A stretch of DNA of 64,000 nt from Prevotella sp. E9-3 (GCF_022024015.1 NZ_CP091786.1:558001-622000); one strand, 5' to 3'; shown: positions 40,252 through 51,122, numbered from the stretch's first letter. Notes: generated from the sequence alone by a model not told the origin. A program made the numbers and translations.

Positions 40252-43200
40252 CTATTTACGAAAGGTCTTCTTGCCATTGTGAATGTAGAAGTTTCCTTTC
40301 TTCATGTTCACCACGCGCTGTCCGTTCATGTTGTAGATAGCATCGTTGTTGCTGTTCACCTCGCTAATGCCAAGATAGCTTACACCAGTGGGGATCTCCT
40401 CGTCAAAGATTGCGATACGAGCATCGTTCAAATTGCCGTCAAAGTAAGCACGGAAACCGTTGATGAAGGCTGTGCTTGAGCCGGCAGCAATCTTACCTTC
40501 GGCCGTAACACCCCACATGCCTTCCATGCCAGGGGCAGCGATAGGAGCGTATGTGCCCTTGAAACTGCAAGTTGACTTTGTAACCTCTGTGGCAGCGGCA
40601 TCGCTCACTGTCTTATTGCTAAATGCGATAGGAGTATTGATAGCATCCTTTACATAGATAATGTAAGGAACGCCAGCCTCGATTGCATTAACCTTATTGA
40701 AGCTGAGGGTCAGATTGTTGTAGTCGGTGAACTCATAAACCTTAGCCTCTTCGCCGAAGGCGGCTGCAATGTCGTCGATGGCAAACGGTACGCAAATCGT
40801 GTTCCAACCGGCGTTGAAGGTTCGTGCCAGCTCTACCTTGCGGTTGTTGCCTGTAGAAGCAATGGTACCATCCTCCTCGTTGAGTACGATTACTGGAGCA
40901 GCAATAATATTCGCGCTTCTTGACAGACTATACTGCGTATCGCTCACATTCTCCTTGGCTTTGAACAAGATGGTAGTGTTCTCGCCATCGGTCAGTGTGC
41001 CATTCACGGTAATCTTCAGCGTGGTGCTCATCGTTGGCTCCAGATAAGCCATGTTGTCAGAGGTGAAGTTCATCGATTCATCATTGTAGCCTGTGAACTT
41101 CACAAGGTTGCCGTTAGTCAGCGACAGATCGGCAGACTTGTCCCAAACATTGTTCCAAGGATTCTCGTCGGTGCCTTCGGGATTGAAGCGGCAAATAACG
41201 AAGTTTGTCTTGCCCTGCAAGTCCACGCTCCAGAAACCTTCGTTGATGTTGGTGAACGTAGCCCAGATACCATCCTCGGCAGTGTTCCAGCACCATGCCT
41301 TCAGCATGCAGTCTGTGGCAATGTCGGTATCATTCGCCTTGGTGTTCATGTAGAGAATGTTGCTGGTAGCGGCACTCCAAGTAGCAGTGATCACATGCTC
41401 GGCATCGTTATAGTCGATAAGACTAACGCTCACCTCGTTGGCAGCCAGAGTCTTTGAACCAGTGTTCGTAACCTGCACATTGAATGTGGCGGTATAGTCA
41501 TTGTTGTTATCGGCCTGAACGGCAGCTGCGTTTTCAAACTCTGTGATAGTCAGAGAGACAGTATGTGCCAGCGTGATATCCTTCTTGTCAGTGGTAAGAG
41601 CAATATCATTATTGAAGATGGTGGCCCATATCTTGAAGTCGCCTTCTTCGTTAGGCAAGTTTCCTGTCAGTGTGAATGTCTTGTTGGCGTCAACAGTCAT
41701 TCCCTGCTCTGTCAGTTCTGCAACCATGATAGCATTCTCTTCGCCCTTCTGTATCCAAAGTTGGGCAGTGACGGTCTCATCGGCACGCAGTGAAACAGCG
41801 TTCACTGTAGCGGTATAAGAAGCACCAGGAATAGCAGTCTGCTCCATAGTGTTGCTAATCTCATACAGGTCATGCTCAGGCAGATCAACATTCTTCAGAC
41901 CCTTCACGTCGTCAATAACAGCGTTTGCAGCCTCGAACTTCACGTAGTAGTAGCCATCGGTCAGAGCGTCGAGTGCCACATCGACATAGTCGGCTGTCAG
42001 CGTTACTTCTTTCTGCAGGGTCCACTCCTTACGGTCGGCAGAAGTGTAAACGTTCAGTGTCTTGCTCAGATAGTCATTAGAGTACTTAGCCTTGAAGGTC
42101 AGCACATTCTTACCTTCTGCAGCCTCAAGTTTCTTGGTAATCAGGTTCTTTGCGGTTCCCAGAGCAACAGAGGCAGTGTTGTTGCTGAAGGTCCATCCGC
42201 CGTTGTACCATCCCTCAGGACGGGCATTGGCAGTAAAGTCTTCGACGAAGGCTTCAGAATCAATGAGGTCAGCAGTGAAGTTCACAACGAAGTCGCCTAC
42301 CCAGCTTTCAGAGCTGATGGTCATTGAACCAATCTTTTCTCCATAAGGCTCAGCATAAGCCATGGTCACTGTGATGTTGGCAGTCTCGCCGGCAGCAATC
42401 TCAACATTGGCGGGGGTAGCTGTGATGCCTTGGCCGGTGATGGTCGCATTCAGCGTAGCGTTACCGATGTTCTTCAGCGTGTAGATGACTTCCTTGTTGT
42501 TATTCAGGTTGCCCAGATTGTTGGTCTCGCCATTGACTACTGCAACGCCAGCCTCAGTAAGTGCCAGTGCAGGAGCTGTAGTCTTGGTGAAGCCCTCAAT
42601 GTCGTCAATTATGATATTGTTAGCCAAGAACTCAACAATAACTGTTCCTGCTGGAATACCTGTAAGTTCTTTCTGTTCGAAAGAAGAGCCGTAATCACTA
42701 CCGTAATTAGTGTATTCACTCCAGTTTGCTCCACCATCGGCTGAATAACGAACCTTCAGAGACTTGGTGCCATTGGCATTCTTCTTCACCTTGAAGGTCA
42801 TTGTCTCATTCTCTGCTACTGTGAGCGGAGTAGTGATGAGAGTAGATGCAGTCGTGGTGCTGGTCTGAGCAGCGTAGCCAGAGGTGAATGCCCAGTCGTC
42901 ACCAGATGTCCAACCCTCGGGCTTGCCGTCTGCGAAGTCAACATAGAGGTAGTTCTCATCTTTCACATTACCTGTGCAAGGAATGGTGAAGCTGGTAGCG
43001 TTGAGAGCATCGAAGGTCAGCACCACGTTGCCGCTCTTGTCACCAGAAGCTGCGGTGTTCATCGTCACAGTGAACTGCTCGGACTCGCCGGCAGCTACGT
43101 TCAGCAGAGTAGGATGATCGCCCCAAGAACTAGCCCAATACTTATTACCGTCATACAGATCGCCACTCAGATAGTAGCCTTCCTTGTTGAAATCTGTAAT

Positions 43201-46200
43201 GTCGTTGCTCTGCTCGCCATTGCCGTTATTGATTACAATGCCTGTAGCGCCAGCAGGAACGATGATGACATACTGGTCTTCGTTATTGTTGTTCTTGCCA
43301 TAATATGGAGCATCTACACCAGGCCATTCGGTAAGATTGCCCTCGCCATTCCATGCGTGAACCTTAACTTCGCTCCAACCCTTTGTGTTGGTGAACAGCA
43401 TAGCGTTTCCTGTTGCAGTGAAACCGTCTTCAGCTGTAAGCGTAACCAGCAGATCGGCATTGCCACTGTTTGTTACGGTGTAGCTTTTCTGAGCAGTTTC
43501 ACCAAACTTCACGCTACCGAAGTCCTGAGTAGTGCCGTCGGTATTGATAGCGAAATTAGCACCAGCCACTTCCTCGCCACCGTAGAACATACGGATGTTC
43601 GTCTGAGAGGCAAGAACGGCGATGTAGTAGTTTCCGGCTTCCACCTCATTAGGCAATGTTGCAGTGAATGTCTTCCAATTGGTGGGATCCTCACTAATTG
43701 TTGTGCCAAAGTCATCGCTGAAGGTTGTCCAGTTAGTGCCGTCAGCAGAATACTGTAGTACCATGTGCTGATAGCTTGTATTGCTGGTGCTATAGCCCTT
43801 AGCCTCAATGATAAACTTCTCTCCAGCAGCTACTTTGAGCATTGGGGTCTTTAGACGGGTCAGTGTACCTGAATCAATATACCATGCGGTAGTATAAGCA
43901 CCATTGGTCTCGTTGTAATACCAAGTGCCATCGGCAGTCCAGCCAGCAGGCTTACTGCTAAATGTCTCGTAAACCTTGTCGTTATCACGAACAGTTCCGC
44001 TGACATTGATGGTGAAGGGTTCCAAACCGCTTTCGTTAGCAGGAGTAATGACAACAGCCTCGTCAGTGATGTCCTGTTCAGGCATTGTCACAGTGAAGGT
44101 AACACCTTCTGCAGTGGGAGTAACCTCTGTAGGACTAACGGTCAGGTTCTCACTGCTGATGGTTGCAACGTATGGTGTTGTAGCAGTGTTCTTCAGCGTG
44201 AAGGTGTGAGTAGCACCTGCTGTAGCCAGACCGAAATCAAACGATGCAGGCGACTCCGTCAACTCGTTTTCGCCGTCGAATACCTTTAGTTCAGAACCTA
44301 ACTTCTCCTGATAGCCGATAGTAGTCTTGGGCTGGAACTTCTGTCTGCTTCCGTTGGGGCTATAATTAGACATGTATGAGCTGGAGTTATTGCCATAGAA
44401 TGACACATTGTAATTAGAACCTGCCTTGTCTGTAGAGGTTTTATGGATTCCGACCAGCAGATTGCTACCATTATAATTATAGTCGGAAGTGAAAAGAATG
44501 GTCATCTTTCCACCAACAACAGCCAGTTTACCACTATAGACTGTAGTCCATGTTTCATTATCCCATGCATACATTGAACTGGGCATGGTTGCATCAGAGA
44601 CTTCTTTCACGCAGATATCAAACTCGGCCTCAGCGTAGTCGTACTCAGAGGTGTTTGAGTAGAAGGTCAGTTTCTTGATGACCTTGTTCTGAACATCTGT
44701 CAGATTTGCAGCAGGGATTATGAACTGGCCACCCAGATTAGCGGCTGCAGAGAAATAACCGTAAACAGGTACATAACTGTTAGTGGTAGTTCCTTCATTT
44801 ACAGTCAGATAGGTGTATGCCGACGGCGTGAACTCACAAACAGCACTCCAGTTACTAAAGTTCTCGCCATCCTTTTCACGCACGAATGCGTAATAGGTGG
44901 TTTCAGTTGTCAGTTCGCTGAAGTCATAAGTAGCAGTGTTCACCACGATACCAGTTCCAGCTTCGGTGGCAGGTATTTCGCCAGTGGTGTTGATGGCCAC
45001 TTCCCAAGAAGTAGCGGCACCGGCCGTCCAAGTGAGAGTAGCAGAAGTCGTGGTCAGGTTGCTGATGGCAAGACCTGTAGGAGCAGGATAACGCTCTGTG
45101 GTTGTGAAGGTAGCCTTATCACTTACAGGGCTAACATCATTACCTTTCACCGCCTTAACATAAACGTCATAAGTGGTTTCTTGTGTAAGTCCTGTCAAAG
45201 TATAAGGATTCGTGGTTACGTTGTCAATTGTTGTTCCTTCAGATGCAGGGTCAAAGCCTGCAGCACCATAGATAACCTTCCATTCTGTCTCGTCGCTACC
45301 AGCAGTCCAAGCAAGAGTAGCACCTTGCCACGTTGGATTGCTTGCTGTCAGGGCTGTTGGTTTAGGACAAGCAGGAGCTTGTTCGACAACCACATTGTCA
45401 ACATACCATGCATGGGCATTGTTACCTTCATACTTAAATGCAATATATACCGTCTGACCAGTGTAGGCTGCTAAGGAAATCTCCTTAGGCAGTGCAGTGG
45501 ATGAAGACGAAGGCAATTCGCTCTTTTCGAATGTATAGAGTGTATTTGTGAAGTCAGCCGCTGCGGTGCCTGTTGTTGAAATGACAATAGAACTCTTGGC
45601 AGTAGTGCCATTATAGTCACTTACATAATTAAAATAGTTGTCAAAAACTAGCTGGGAGGCAACAGAAAGCTGCATGGGCGGCATAATAAGGTAGGTATCA
45701 CCATAGTATCCGCTATAACCCATATTGCTGGAAATAGTCCAACCACTTCCGCCAGTCTTGTTCTCATTATTGATTGTCCAGCAATTTGGAAGGCTATTAC
45801 CAGCGCTGAAGTCTTCGCTAAAAGAATGGTTGGCGTCAATAGTGATAGTGGCGCAGTCTGTAGTAAACGAATAGGCGTCACTCCAATCACTCTGGTCTTG
45901 TGCACTACAATATGTACGTACCTTAACCTGATATGCCGTAGCGGGCTCTAAGCCAGAAAGAGTATAGGATGTAGCATGAAGAATATCATTCACTAATGTC
46001 CAATCACCATCTGACGTCTTCTTATATTGAATCTGGAAATCGTCGGCAGTAGAAGTCCAGGACAAACCAACAGAAAAACTACTAATGTCTGTCGAGGTCA
46101 AACCTGTCGGTTTAATGCAAGTTGGAGGTGCAGAAAATGTAAAGTCATCAATATAAAGACGATACTGGTAGTTTGCATAGTAGTAAACTGCTATGTATTT

Positions 46201-46701
46201 GGTTCCTGCGGGGAAAGAGCCTTCGAAGGTTGACCACGACGTGCTTTTAGTGGATTGTTCTTCTCCCCAAGTGAAACTCTCTACATCAGCGTTTGAAGTT
46301 GAATATCCAACCTTAAATTTTTCACCACTTGAAGATGTTGATGATGAAGCGTATGCAAAGGTGACTTCCACACCAGTAGGAACGTTAAGTTCTGGCGAGA
46401 TAAGATACTGGGCATTAGCACCATTTGTGTTGTATGAAGAAAAGCGGAAACCATAGCTGCCCGTTTTCTTGGCTGCACCTACAATTGTACATTCATTATT
46501 GTTATTTGTAAGCGAAGTTCCAAAATACTTTGACCATCCATCTGTTTCAAGGCTGTAGTCTTCAAACCCGTAGCTATACGGAAGAGCTTTACCATCAGCC
46601 CACGCGGAAGTCGTGCCGCCGAGGGTCATGAGAAATGCGAGGAGAGAGAGAAATAGCCATCTGCTCCGCCTCGTGTGATTAAAAGAATTTTTTTGTTTCA
46701 T
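40252..46701 (-). CDS. Giant secreted multidomain protein with FN3-, jellyroll- and starch-binding-like modules
   Basis: A 2149-residue protein with a signal peptide (about residues 1-35, ending TTSAWADG). Repeated units follow: choice-of-anchor-J-type jellyrolls (each opening with a phrase like GFEDYSLETDGW or DFADGKPEGW), fibronectin-III-like units (LTWTAGAATSWEVAI, TTETTYYAFVRE), and ASH-type beta domains (VTPTAEGVTFTVTMP). Two segments, NTKGWSEVKVHAWNG (near 1125) and NTKANDTDIATDCMLKAWCW (near 1785), resemble CBM26 starch-binding modules. The C-terminus (YNMNGQRVVNMKKGNF...NGKK) is a short sorting-type tail. Likely cell-surface or secreted, binding polysaccharide; no catalytic domain seen. 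Confidence 0.85.
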   Translation of the reverse strand: MKQKNSFNHTRRSRWLFLSLLAFLMTLGGTTSAWADGKALPYSYGFEDYSLETDGWSKYFGTSLTNNNNECTIVGAAKKTGSYGFRFSSYNTNGANAQYLISPELNVPTGVEVTFAYASSSTSSSGEKFKVGYSTSNADVESFTWGEEQSTKSTSWSTFEGSFPAGTKYIAVYYYANYQYRLYIDDFTFSAPPTCIKPTGLTSTDISSFSVGLSWTSTADDFQIQYKKTSDGDWTLVNDILHATSYTLSGLEPATAYQVKVRTYCSAQDQSDWSDAYSFTTDCATITIDANHSFSEDFSAGNSLPNCWTINNENKTGGSGWTISSNMGYSGYYGDTYLIMPPMQLSVASQLVFDNYFNYVSDYNGTTAKSSIVISTTGTAAADFTNTLYTFEKSELPSSSSTALPKEISLAAYTGQTVYIAFKYEGNNAHAWYVDNVVVEQAPACPKPTALTASNPTWQGATLAWTAGSDETEWKVIYGAAGFDPASEGTTIDNVTTNPYTLTGLTQETTYDVYVKAVKGNDVSPVSDKATFTTTERYPAPTGLAISNLTTTSATLTWTAGAATSWEVAINTTGEIPATEAGTGIVVNTATYDFSELTTETTYYAFVREKDGENFSNWSAVCEFTPSAYTYLTVNEGTTTNSYVPVYGYFSAAANLGGQFIIPAANLTDVQNKVIKKLTFYSNTSEYDYAEAEFDICVKEVSDATMPSSMYAWDNETWTTVYSGKLAVVGGKMTILFTSDYNYNGSNLLVGIHKTSTDKAGSNYNVSFYGNNSSSYMSNYSPNGSRQKFQPKTTIGYQEKLGSELKVFDGENELTESPASFDFGLATAGATHTFTLKNTATTPYVATISSENLTVSPTEVTPTAEGVTFTVTMPEQDITDEAVVITPANESGLEPFTINVSGTVRDNDKVYETFSSKPAGWTADGTWYYNETNGAYTTAWYIDSGTLTRLKTPMLKVAAGEKFIIEAKGYSTSNTSYQHMVLQYSADGTNWTTFSDDFGTTISEDPTNWKTFTATLPNEVEAGNYYIAVLASQTNIRMFYGGEEVAGANFAINTDGTTQDFGSVKFGETAQKSYTVTNSGNADLLVTLTAEDGFTATGNAMLFTNTKGWSEVKVHAWNGEGNLTEWPGVDAPYYGKNNNNEDQYVIIVPAGATGIVINNGNGEQSNDITDFNKEGYYLSGDLYDGNKYWASSWGDHPTLLNVAAGESEQFTVTMNTAASGDKSGNVVLTFDALNATSFTIPCTGNVKDENYLYVDFADGKPEGWTSGDDWAFTSGYAAQTSTTTASTLITTPLTVAENETMTFKVKKNANGTKSLKVRYSADGGANWSEYTNYGSDYGSSFEQKELTGIPAGTVIVEFLANNIIIDDIEGFTKTTAPALALTEAGVAVVNGETNNLGNLNNNKEVIYTLKNIGNATLNATITGQGITATPANVEIAAGETANITVTMAYAEPYGEKIGSMTISSESWVGDFVVNFTADLIDSEAFVEDFTANARPEGWYNGGWTFSNNTASVALGTAKNLITKKLEAAEGKNVLTFKAKYSNDYLSKTLNVYTSADRKEWTLQKEVTLTADYVDVALDALTDGYYYVKFEAANAVIDDVKGLKNVDLPEHDLYEISNTMEQTAIPGASYTATVNAVSLRADETVTAQLWIQKGEENAIMVAELTEQGMTVDANKTFTLTGNLPNEEGDFKIWATIFNNDIALTTDKKDITLAHTVSLTITEFENAAAVQADNNNDYTATFNVQVTNTGSKTLAANEVSVSLIDYNDAEHVITATWSAATSNILYMNTKANDTDIATDCMLKAWCWNTAEDGIWATFTNINEGFWSVDLQGKTNFVICRFNPEGTDENPWNNVWDKSADLSLTNGNLVKFTGYNDESMNFTSDNMAYLEPTMSTTLKITVNGTLTDGENTTILFKAKENVSDTQYSLSRSANIIAAPVIVLNEEDGTIASTGNNRKVELARTFNAGWNTICVPFAIDDIAAAFGEEAKVYEFTDYNNLTLSFNKVNAIEAGVPYIIYVKDAINTPIAFSNKTVSDAAATEVTKSTCSFKGTYAPIAAPGMEGMWGVTAEGKIAAGSSTAFINGFRAYFDGNLNDARIAIFDEEIPTGVSYLGISEVNSNNDAIYNMNGQRVVNMKKGNFYIHNGKKTFRK

Positions 46702-46847
46702 AATCAGTTTTTTGTTTGTTATATTAATTCTTTAAAATTGTCGTCTTTTTATCGGAATACACCGAGGCAACTTCGAACTTACTGCTTCATGATGCAGTAA
46801 CTTGAAACGGTGAAGATAGTCCTAAGGACGAGTTAAGGAATACCAAA

Positions 46848-46889
46848 GGAACACCGAGAGTCAACTATGAAAGAGACCCTCGGTATTCC
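46848..46889 (-). terminator. Hairpin downstream of the 46899 gene
   Basis: Arms 46848-46862 and 46875-46889 pair over 15 bases only on the minus-strand RNA, where two positions become G-U pairs; on the plus strand they would be C-A mismatches. This strand bias fits a terminator for the minus-strand gene ending at 46899. A second small hairpin (TACTGC...GCAGTA) lies at 46779-46799. Nothing else is seen in 46702-46847. Confidence 0.6.
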
Positions 46890-46898
46890 AAGATGTTT

Positions 46899-49388
46899 TT
46901 ATTTCCTCAGATATTTCTTGCCGTTCTGGATGACAATGCCTTTGTAACTGGCATCGACTTTCTGTCCGCGGAGGTTGTATAAACTTCCCTTGCCCTTTGG
47001 AGATGGAGTGAGACTTTCTATTCCCGAAGGCTCGATGACAGGCTTCTCGTTCTTGTATATGACTACGTCAGAGAAGTATGCCCAAAGCGAGATGCTGGTG
47101 GTGGAGCCGTTGAGCAGCACGTGCTCGAAGTTGAAGAAGGCCTTATCGTCGTCGTTATAGAAGAACTGCATGTCTGCCAGGGTGTCGTTGGCACCGCCGC
47201 AGTAGTAGATGCTCTCACCCTGATACTGGCCTACATACTGGCCCATGGGGAAGATGTAATAGACAATGTCGTCCTGCTCGTAGCGGGTGCCATACATCCA
47301 TGCTTTGCCATTGAAGGGGTTGGGGAAGTTGAAACCGACCTTATCGCCGTCGAACTCTACCTCTATATCCTCAGTGTCCTCTTCGCTCTGCTCGCCACCA
47401 GCACTATTATAGTGGAAGGTATAGCTGATGTGCCATGTTTCCTTAACAGCTGTAGAGGGTGCCAGGGCAAAACCGCAGAAGTTGTCAACGCCATTCTGGT
47501 ATTTTGCCGTGAAGCGTAGGCGGTAAGTGCCTTCGACGGGAGCCGTAAACGACATTGCCTTAACGTACTTGTCGCCCTGTTGCTCGTCTGCAGCCTTGTA
47601 GTCGTAGAGGGTGGTCCATGTCTGATCGTCGGTGGTGTACTCCACCAGCAGCGACTCGTCGCTCCAGCGCAGATAGGCATCCCATGTCAGCACGTCGCCA
47701 GCCTTAGCCTGCAGACGTGGCGTGGTGAGTGTGCCGGCAGTATTGCTCTGAGGAGCCAATGCCATCGGCGTGGTGTTGTCATCAAAAGCAGCGCTGGTGC
47801 CAATAGTCCAACTGTTATTCGTCCAACCCTCGGGGAGCTGTCCTTCATTGAAGTCCTCTGTCCAAACATTGGGGTCCATCAAGATAGCAGAGGCGTTGAT
47901 GGTGACATCAGCCAATCCCTCATTAGTGGGGTGAATGGTGATGGTTGCATTCTTCTCGCCATAGTTCTCGCTCATGACCAGCGCAACGTCGAACGTGGTG
48001 CTCTCGCCAGCGGCAAGGCTGAACTCGCCCTTGGAGACGGTAAACTGCGTTGCGTCAGACGAGGTGATGGTGCCTGTCAACGTGCCTGTACCTGCATTGG
48101 AGATGGTGTAGCTTTTGGCCTCGGGCTGTGCACTTACTTTGCCAAAGGCTGCATCGGTTGTCGGAGTGACCACGAGCGCGGGAGCATCGAGATTGAGGTT
48201 GAAGCCCTCGAAATTATCCAGGTCGTAGTCATCACTGGCAAAGCGGAACTGGTAGTTTCCAGCCTGCAGACCATCGATGGTGAAGGTGGCGAAGTCATCC
48301 ATCTTGTTGATCCATCCGGTATTCTTGATTTCGGTGAAATCACCGCCGTCCTTGGAAGCTTCAATCTTCACCTTCACATTGTTCTTCGTGGCTTTATACT
48401 CGAAGGTCATCACCTCGCCGGTAGCCACCTTCAGAATGGGAGTGGTCAGATAACCGGAAGTGTAGAAGTCGTATTTGCTGTGAGCCACACCGTCAGCGAA
48501 GGTCCAGTTGGAGGCATCAGCCTTCCATCCGTTGGGCAGTGCATTGCCTGAGAAGTCCTCGCTCCACACGTTGGGATTGCGGACGTAGGCTGAAACGGCA
48601 ATAGTAGCAGCGTCGCCGGCATTCGGTGTTACGGTAACGGTTGCCGTATGGCCGCCGTAGGCCTCAGCGTTATATGAATAGGAGATGGTAAACGTGCCAC
48701 TCTGGCCTGCAGCTACAGAGAGATTGGCAGGGCTGACTGTAAACTCGTTGTTGTCAACGGCGATAGCAGCTTCCAGCACAGCATTGCCTGTATTGCTGAC
48801 GGTGATTGTCTCAGAGACATCGGCAGTGACAGGACCAAAGTTGACAGTCGTGGTGCTGATACCCATTACAGGAGCAGGATCGGGCTGAGGATCGGGAGTG
48901 CCACCGCCACCTTCGCCACCATCAGCCTCCGTATAGGTCACGTCGTCAATAGCCGCATAGTTCAGCGCAATGGCCAGCTGAGTAGCTTTGGTCAGCGTGA
49001 AACTGAACTTGCTCCAGGTGGGAGTCGATGAGGAGCGCAGTGAGCCAGTGGTATAGAGTTGTTCGCCCAAACCAGAAGCTGTATATTCATAGACAATGAC
49101 CTGGCTGGCGCTGTTTTTGTTGTAGGCGCGGGCATAGAACTCAACAGTGCCCTCGACTGCAGTCGTCACCAGATAGTTGGTATTGTCGGACTTGGACCAA
49201 CTGAATACGCCATTGCCTGTGCGGGCACGATCATTTGCACACTGAGCGTCGCCCACTAAAGACCATCCCTCGGGTAATCCGCCGTTGAAATCGGCTGTTT
49301 TTGTTGCAGCACTGGCCATCAGACTGTCTCCGAAGAGTGCAGCCATGATGACCAGTAATAAGAATAGTGCAGTTTTAGATTTTCTCAT
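46899..49388 (-). CDS. Secreted adhesin-like protein with jellyroll and ASH-type domains
   Basis: An 829-residue protein with a signal peptide (about 1-27, ending LMASAATK). It has three jellyroll-like units (opening DFNGGLPEGWSLV, DFSGNALPNGWKA and DFNEGQLPEGWTN) alternating with beta domains of the ASH/choice-of-anchor-D pattern (VNFGPVTADVSETITVSNTG). A Gly/Pro/Asp linker lies near 155-172. The C-terminus (SLYNLRGQKVDASYKG...NGKK) is like that of the 40252 gene. Domain composition matches that neighbour, so they probably arose from one another and act together at the surface. Confidence 0.85.
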   Translation of the reverse strand: MRKSKTALFLLLVIMAALFGDSLMASAATKTADFNGGLPEGWSLVGDAQCANDRARTGNGVFSWSKSDNTNYLVTTAVEGTVEFYARAYNKNSASQVIVYEYTASGLGEQLYTTGSLRSSSTPTWSKFSFTLTKATQLAIALNYAAIDDVTYTEADGGEGGGGTPDPQPDPAPVMGISTTTVNFGPVTADVSETITVSNTGNAVLEAAIAVDNNEFTVSPANLSVAAGQSGTFTISYSYNAEAYGGHTATVTVTPNAGDAATIAVSAYVRNPNVWSEDFSGNALPNGWKADASNWTFADGVAHSKYDFYTSGYLTTPILKVATGEVMTFEYKATKNNVKVKIEASKDGGDFTEIKNTGWINKMDDFATFTIDGLQAGNYQFRFASDDYDLDNFEGFNLNLDAPALVVTPTTDAAFGKVSAQPEAKSYTISNAGTGTLTGTITSSDATQFTVSKGEFSLAAGESTTFDVALVMSENYGEKNATITIHPTNEGLADVTINASAILMDPNVWTEDFNEGQLPEGWTNNSWTIGTSAAFDDNTTPMALAPQSNTAGTLTTPRLQAKAGDVLTWDAYLRWSDESLLVEYTTDDQTWTTLYDYKAADEQQGDKYVKAMSFTAPVEGTYRLRFTAKYQNGVDNFCGFALAPSTAVKETWHISYTFHYNSAGGEQSEEDTEDIEVEFDGDKVGFNFPNPFNGKAWMYGTRYEQDDIVYYIFPMGQYVGQYQGESIYYCGGANDTLADMQFFYNDDDKAFFNFEHVLLNGSTTSISLWAYFSDVVIYKNEKPVIEPSGIESLTPSPKGKGSLYNLRGQKVDASYKGIVIQNGKKYLRK

Positions 49389-49412
49389 TCTATAAACAAT
49401 AAAGAATAGTAA

Positions 49413-51122
49413 TTACAGTCTTACCTTCACCACCTTGTCGGCCACCTTAATAATATATAAGGTGTTAGACTTCAGGGCGACATCAGCCTGATGGCCTATC
49501 ATGCGACGCGAATAAACGGTGCGACCGTCCATCGTGCAGATAGTTACCTGATCACCAGGAGTGGCATTGGTGATGTGGATGCCCTCAGCTGAACCTAGAA
49601 TCTTTACGTTGGAAGGTGCAGCTGCAGGAACATCCTGTATAGCGGTAGATTCCTGTTCGAAGGTGACAATCAGACGGTTATACTGCACAGAAACGGCTGG
49701 AGTCTGCACGAAGTTGTCAGCATCGGGAGTGATTTCAGCACCATTGAAGGTAACACTATGAATCTTCCAGCCATCAGCAGGCTCTATAAAGTAAGAATAC
49801 TGCTTGCCTTCCTCGATACGCTGCCAGATACTGCCATTGTCAGCATGCTGCAGAGCGATGTAGCAACCATCGGTTGGTGCCGCATTGTTGCTGAGGATGT
49901 CGATGTCAGCGCCGTCGCTGCAATCATCGTTTTCAACCCACAAGGTAGAGAAAATCCAGCGGTTAGGAATATTGGCAATACGGGTAGCCTCGCCAGTAGT
50001 GATATCGACCTCATAGAGAGAAGTATCAAACTTACCATTGGTGCGCCACTCCTTGTCGGGCAGCGGGCCCCATGAGCCATAGGCGTTGATGCCTTTGCCG
50101 CTGTTGTAATAGCCTACCCAGTACATCTTGTTGGGATTGCTCTTAGCGAAACAGGCAGCCTGACGGCGATACTGCGAGCTGTAACCGGTAGCGCCTACCA
50201 GCGGCTCATAGTCGGTGTACTTATCACCTGTCTCGGGATCAGTCTTCTCGACAGCCTTGGTTTTCATGAGACCAGTCGTCAGGTCGAACTCATAGAGTTG
50301 GGCACCCGTCAGTTTGTTGTTAATGTCACGCTGCTTGCCGTCGTCACCTGGTACGGCACTGCTGCCACCGCTGGTCAGTGCAAAAGCGCGTCCCTCGCTA
50401 TTGATAGCGAAGGTGATGAAGTTATAGTAGTACAGACCCTTGGTGATGGGGGTTACCTTCATTGTGCTCAGATCGATTGTGCAGATGGCATAGCCAGCAT
50501 CTCCATCGGTCATATCATCGTCCTGGTCGGTAAAATACTCGGGATCATCGGTAATCTCCTTGGGCAGTTGGTTGCCTGTCAGGTAGAACAGTCCGTAAAC
50601 CTTACCATCTACAGGGTTGTAGGCCATGCCGGCAGACTCCAGACGATCGCTCTTGGAGCGAATCTCGTTGCTCAGCAGGTTACCGTTGTTGGCATCCCAC
50701 TTGCAGACACGGAACAGTTCCTCGTCAACCGTCGATGACTCATCGCGGGAGAATACCGTTACCAGCTTACCATTGATATAGACAGCACCGGAATTGCCAT
50801 ACATCATATTGAAGTTACTAGCCCAAAGTGCTTTGTTGTTGTCAGTAAATTGGCCAGCACTATAAAAGTCGGCGATGTTGACGGCGGGGTCCTTGATAGG
50901 AGTAGAAAGTGCAGAACCATCCCATTTCATCGAATAAATACCTTGGTCAACGACGAAAATGGATTTCTGGACAGAGGCATTATAGCCTACATAAGTTGAC
51001 GGCATCTGTTCACCATCATCATAACGGTTGTCATGGCCGATACCCTTCAAAACAACATTTTGGGCACTGAGTTGCAAGCTTGCTACCATCGTAGCAGCCA
51101 AAAAAAACAGCTTTGTTTTCAT
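49413..51122 (-). CDS. Secreted protein with type IX-like sorting tail
   Basis: A 569-residue protein; start at the ATG at 51122 (MKTKLFFLAATMVASLQLSAQN, a signal peptide). An upstream in-frame start would put 17 charged residues ahead of the signal and is unlikely. The central part has repeating short blades (GKVYGLFYLTG, GRAFALTSGG, MYWVGYYNSG), suggesting a beta-propeller. The C-terminus (VTICTMDGRTVYSRRM...YIIKVADKVVKVRL) fits the C-terminal signal of the type IX secretion system. A -7 box TACCTTTG lies upstream around 51170-51177, minus strand. Confidence 0.8.
   Translation of the reverse strand: MKTKLFFLAATMVASLQLSAQNVVLKGIGHDNRYDDGEQMPSTYVGYNASVQKSIFVVDQGIYSMKWDGSALSTPIKDPAVNIADFYSAGQFTDNNKALWASNFNMMYGNSGAVYINGKLVTVFSRDESSTVDEELFRVCKWDANNGNLLSNEIRSKSDRLESAGMAYNPVDGKVYGLFYLTGNQLPKEITDDPEYFTDQDDDMTDGDAGYAICTIDLSTMKVTPITKGLYYYNFITFAINSEGRAFALTSGGSSAVPGDDGKQRDINNKLTGAQLYEFDLTTGLMKTKAVEKTDPETGDKYTDYEPLVGATGYSSQYRRQAACFAKSNPNKMYWVGYYNSGKGINAYGSWGPLPDKEWRTNGKFDTSLYEVDITTGEATRIANIPNRWIFSTLWVENDDCSDGADIDILSNNAAPTDGCYIALQHADNGSIWQRIEEGKQYSYFIEPADGWKIHSVTFNGAEITPDADNFVQTPAVSVQYNRLIVTFEQESTAIQDVPAAAPSNVKILGSAEGIHITNATPGDQVTICTMDGRTVYSRRMIGHQADVALKSNTLYIIKVADKVVKVRL

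Noticed and set aside
47580..48551. A 323-codon plus-strand frame opposite the secreted protein at 46899
   Set aside because: It lacks any recognisable protein pattern and mirrors a gene with clear signal peptide and repeated domains.
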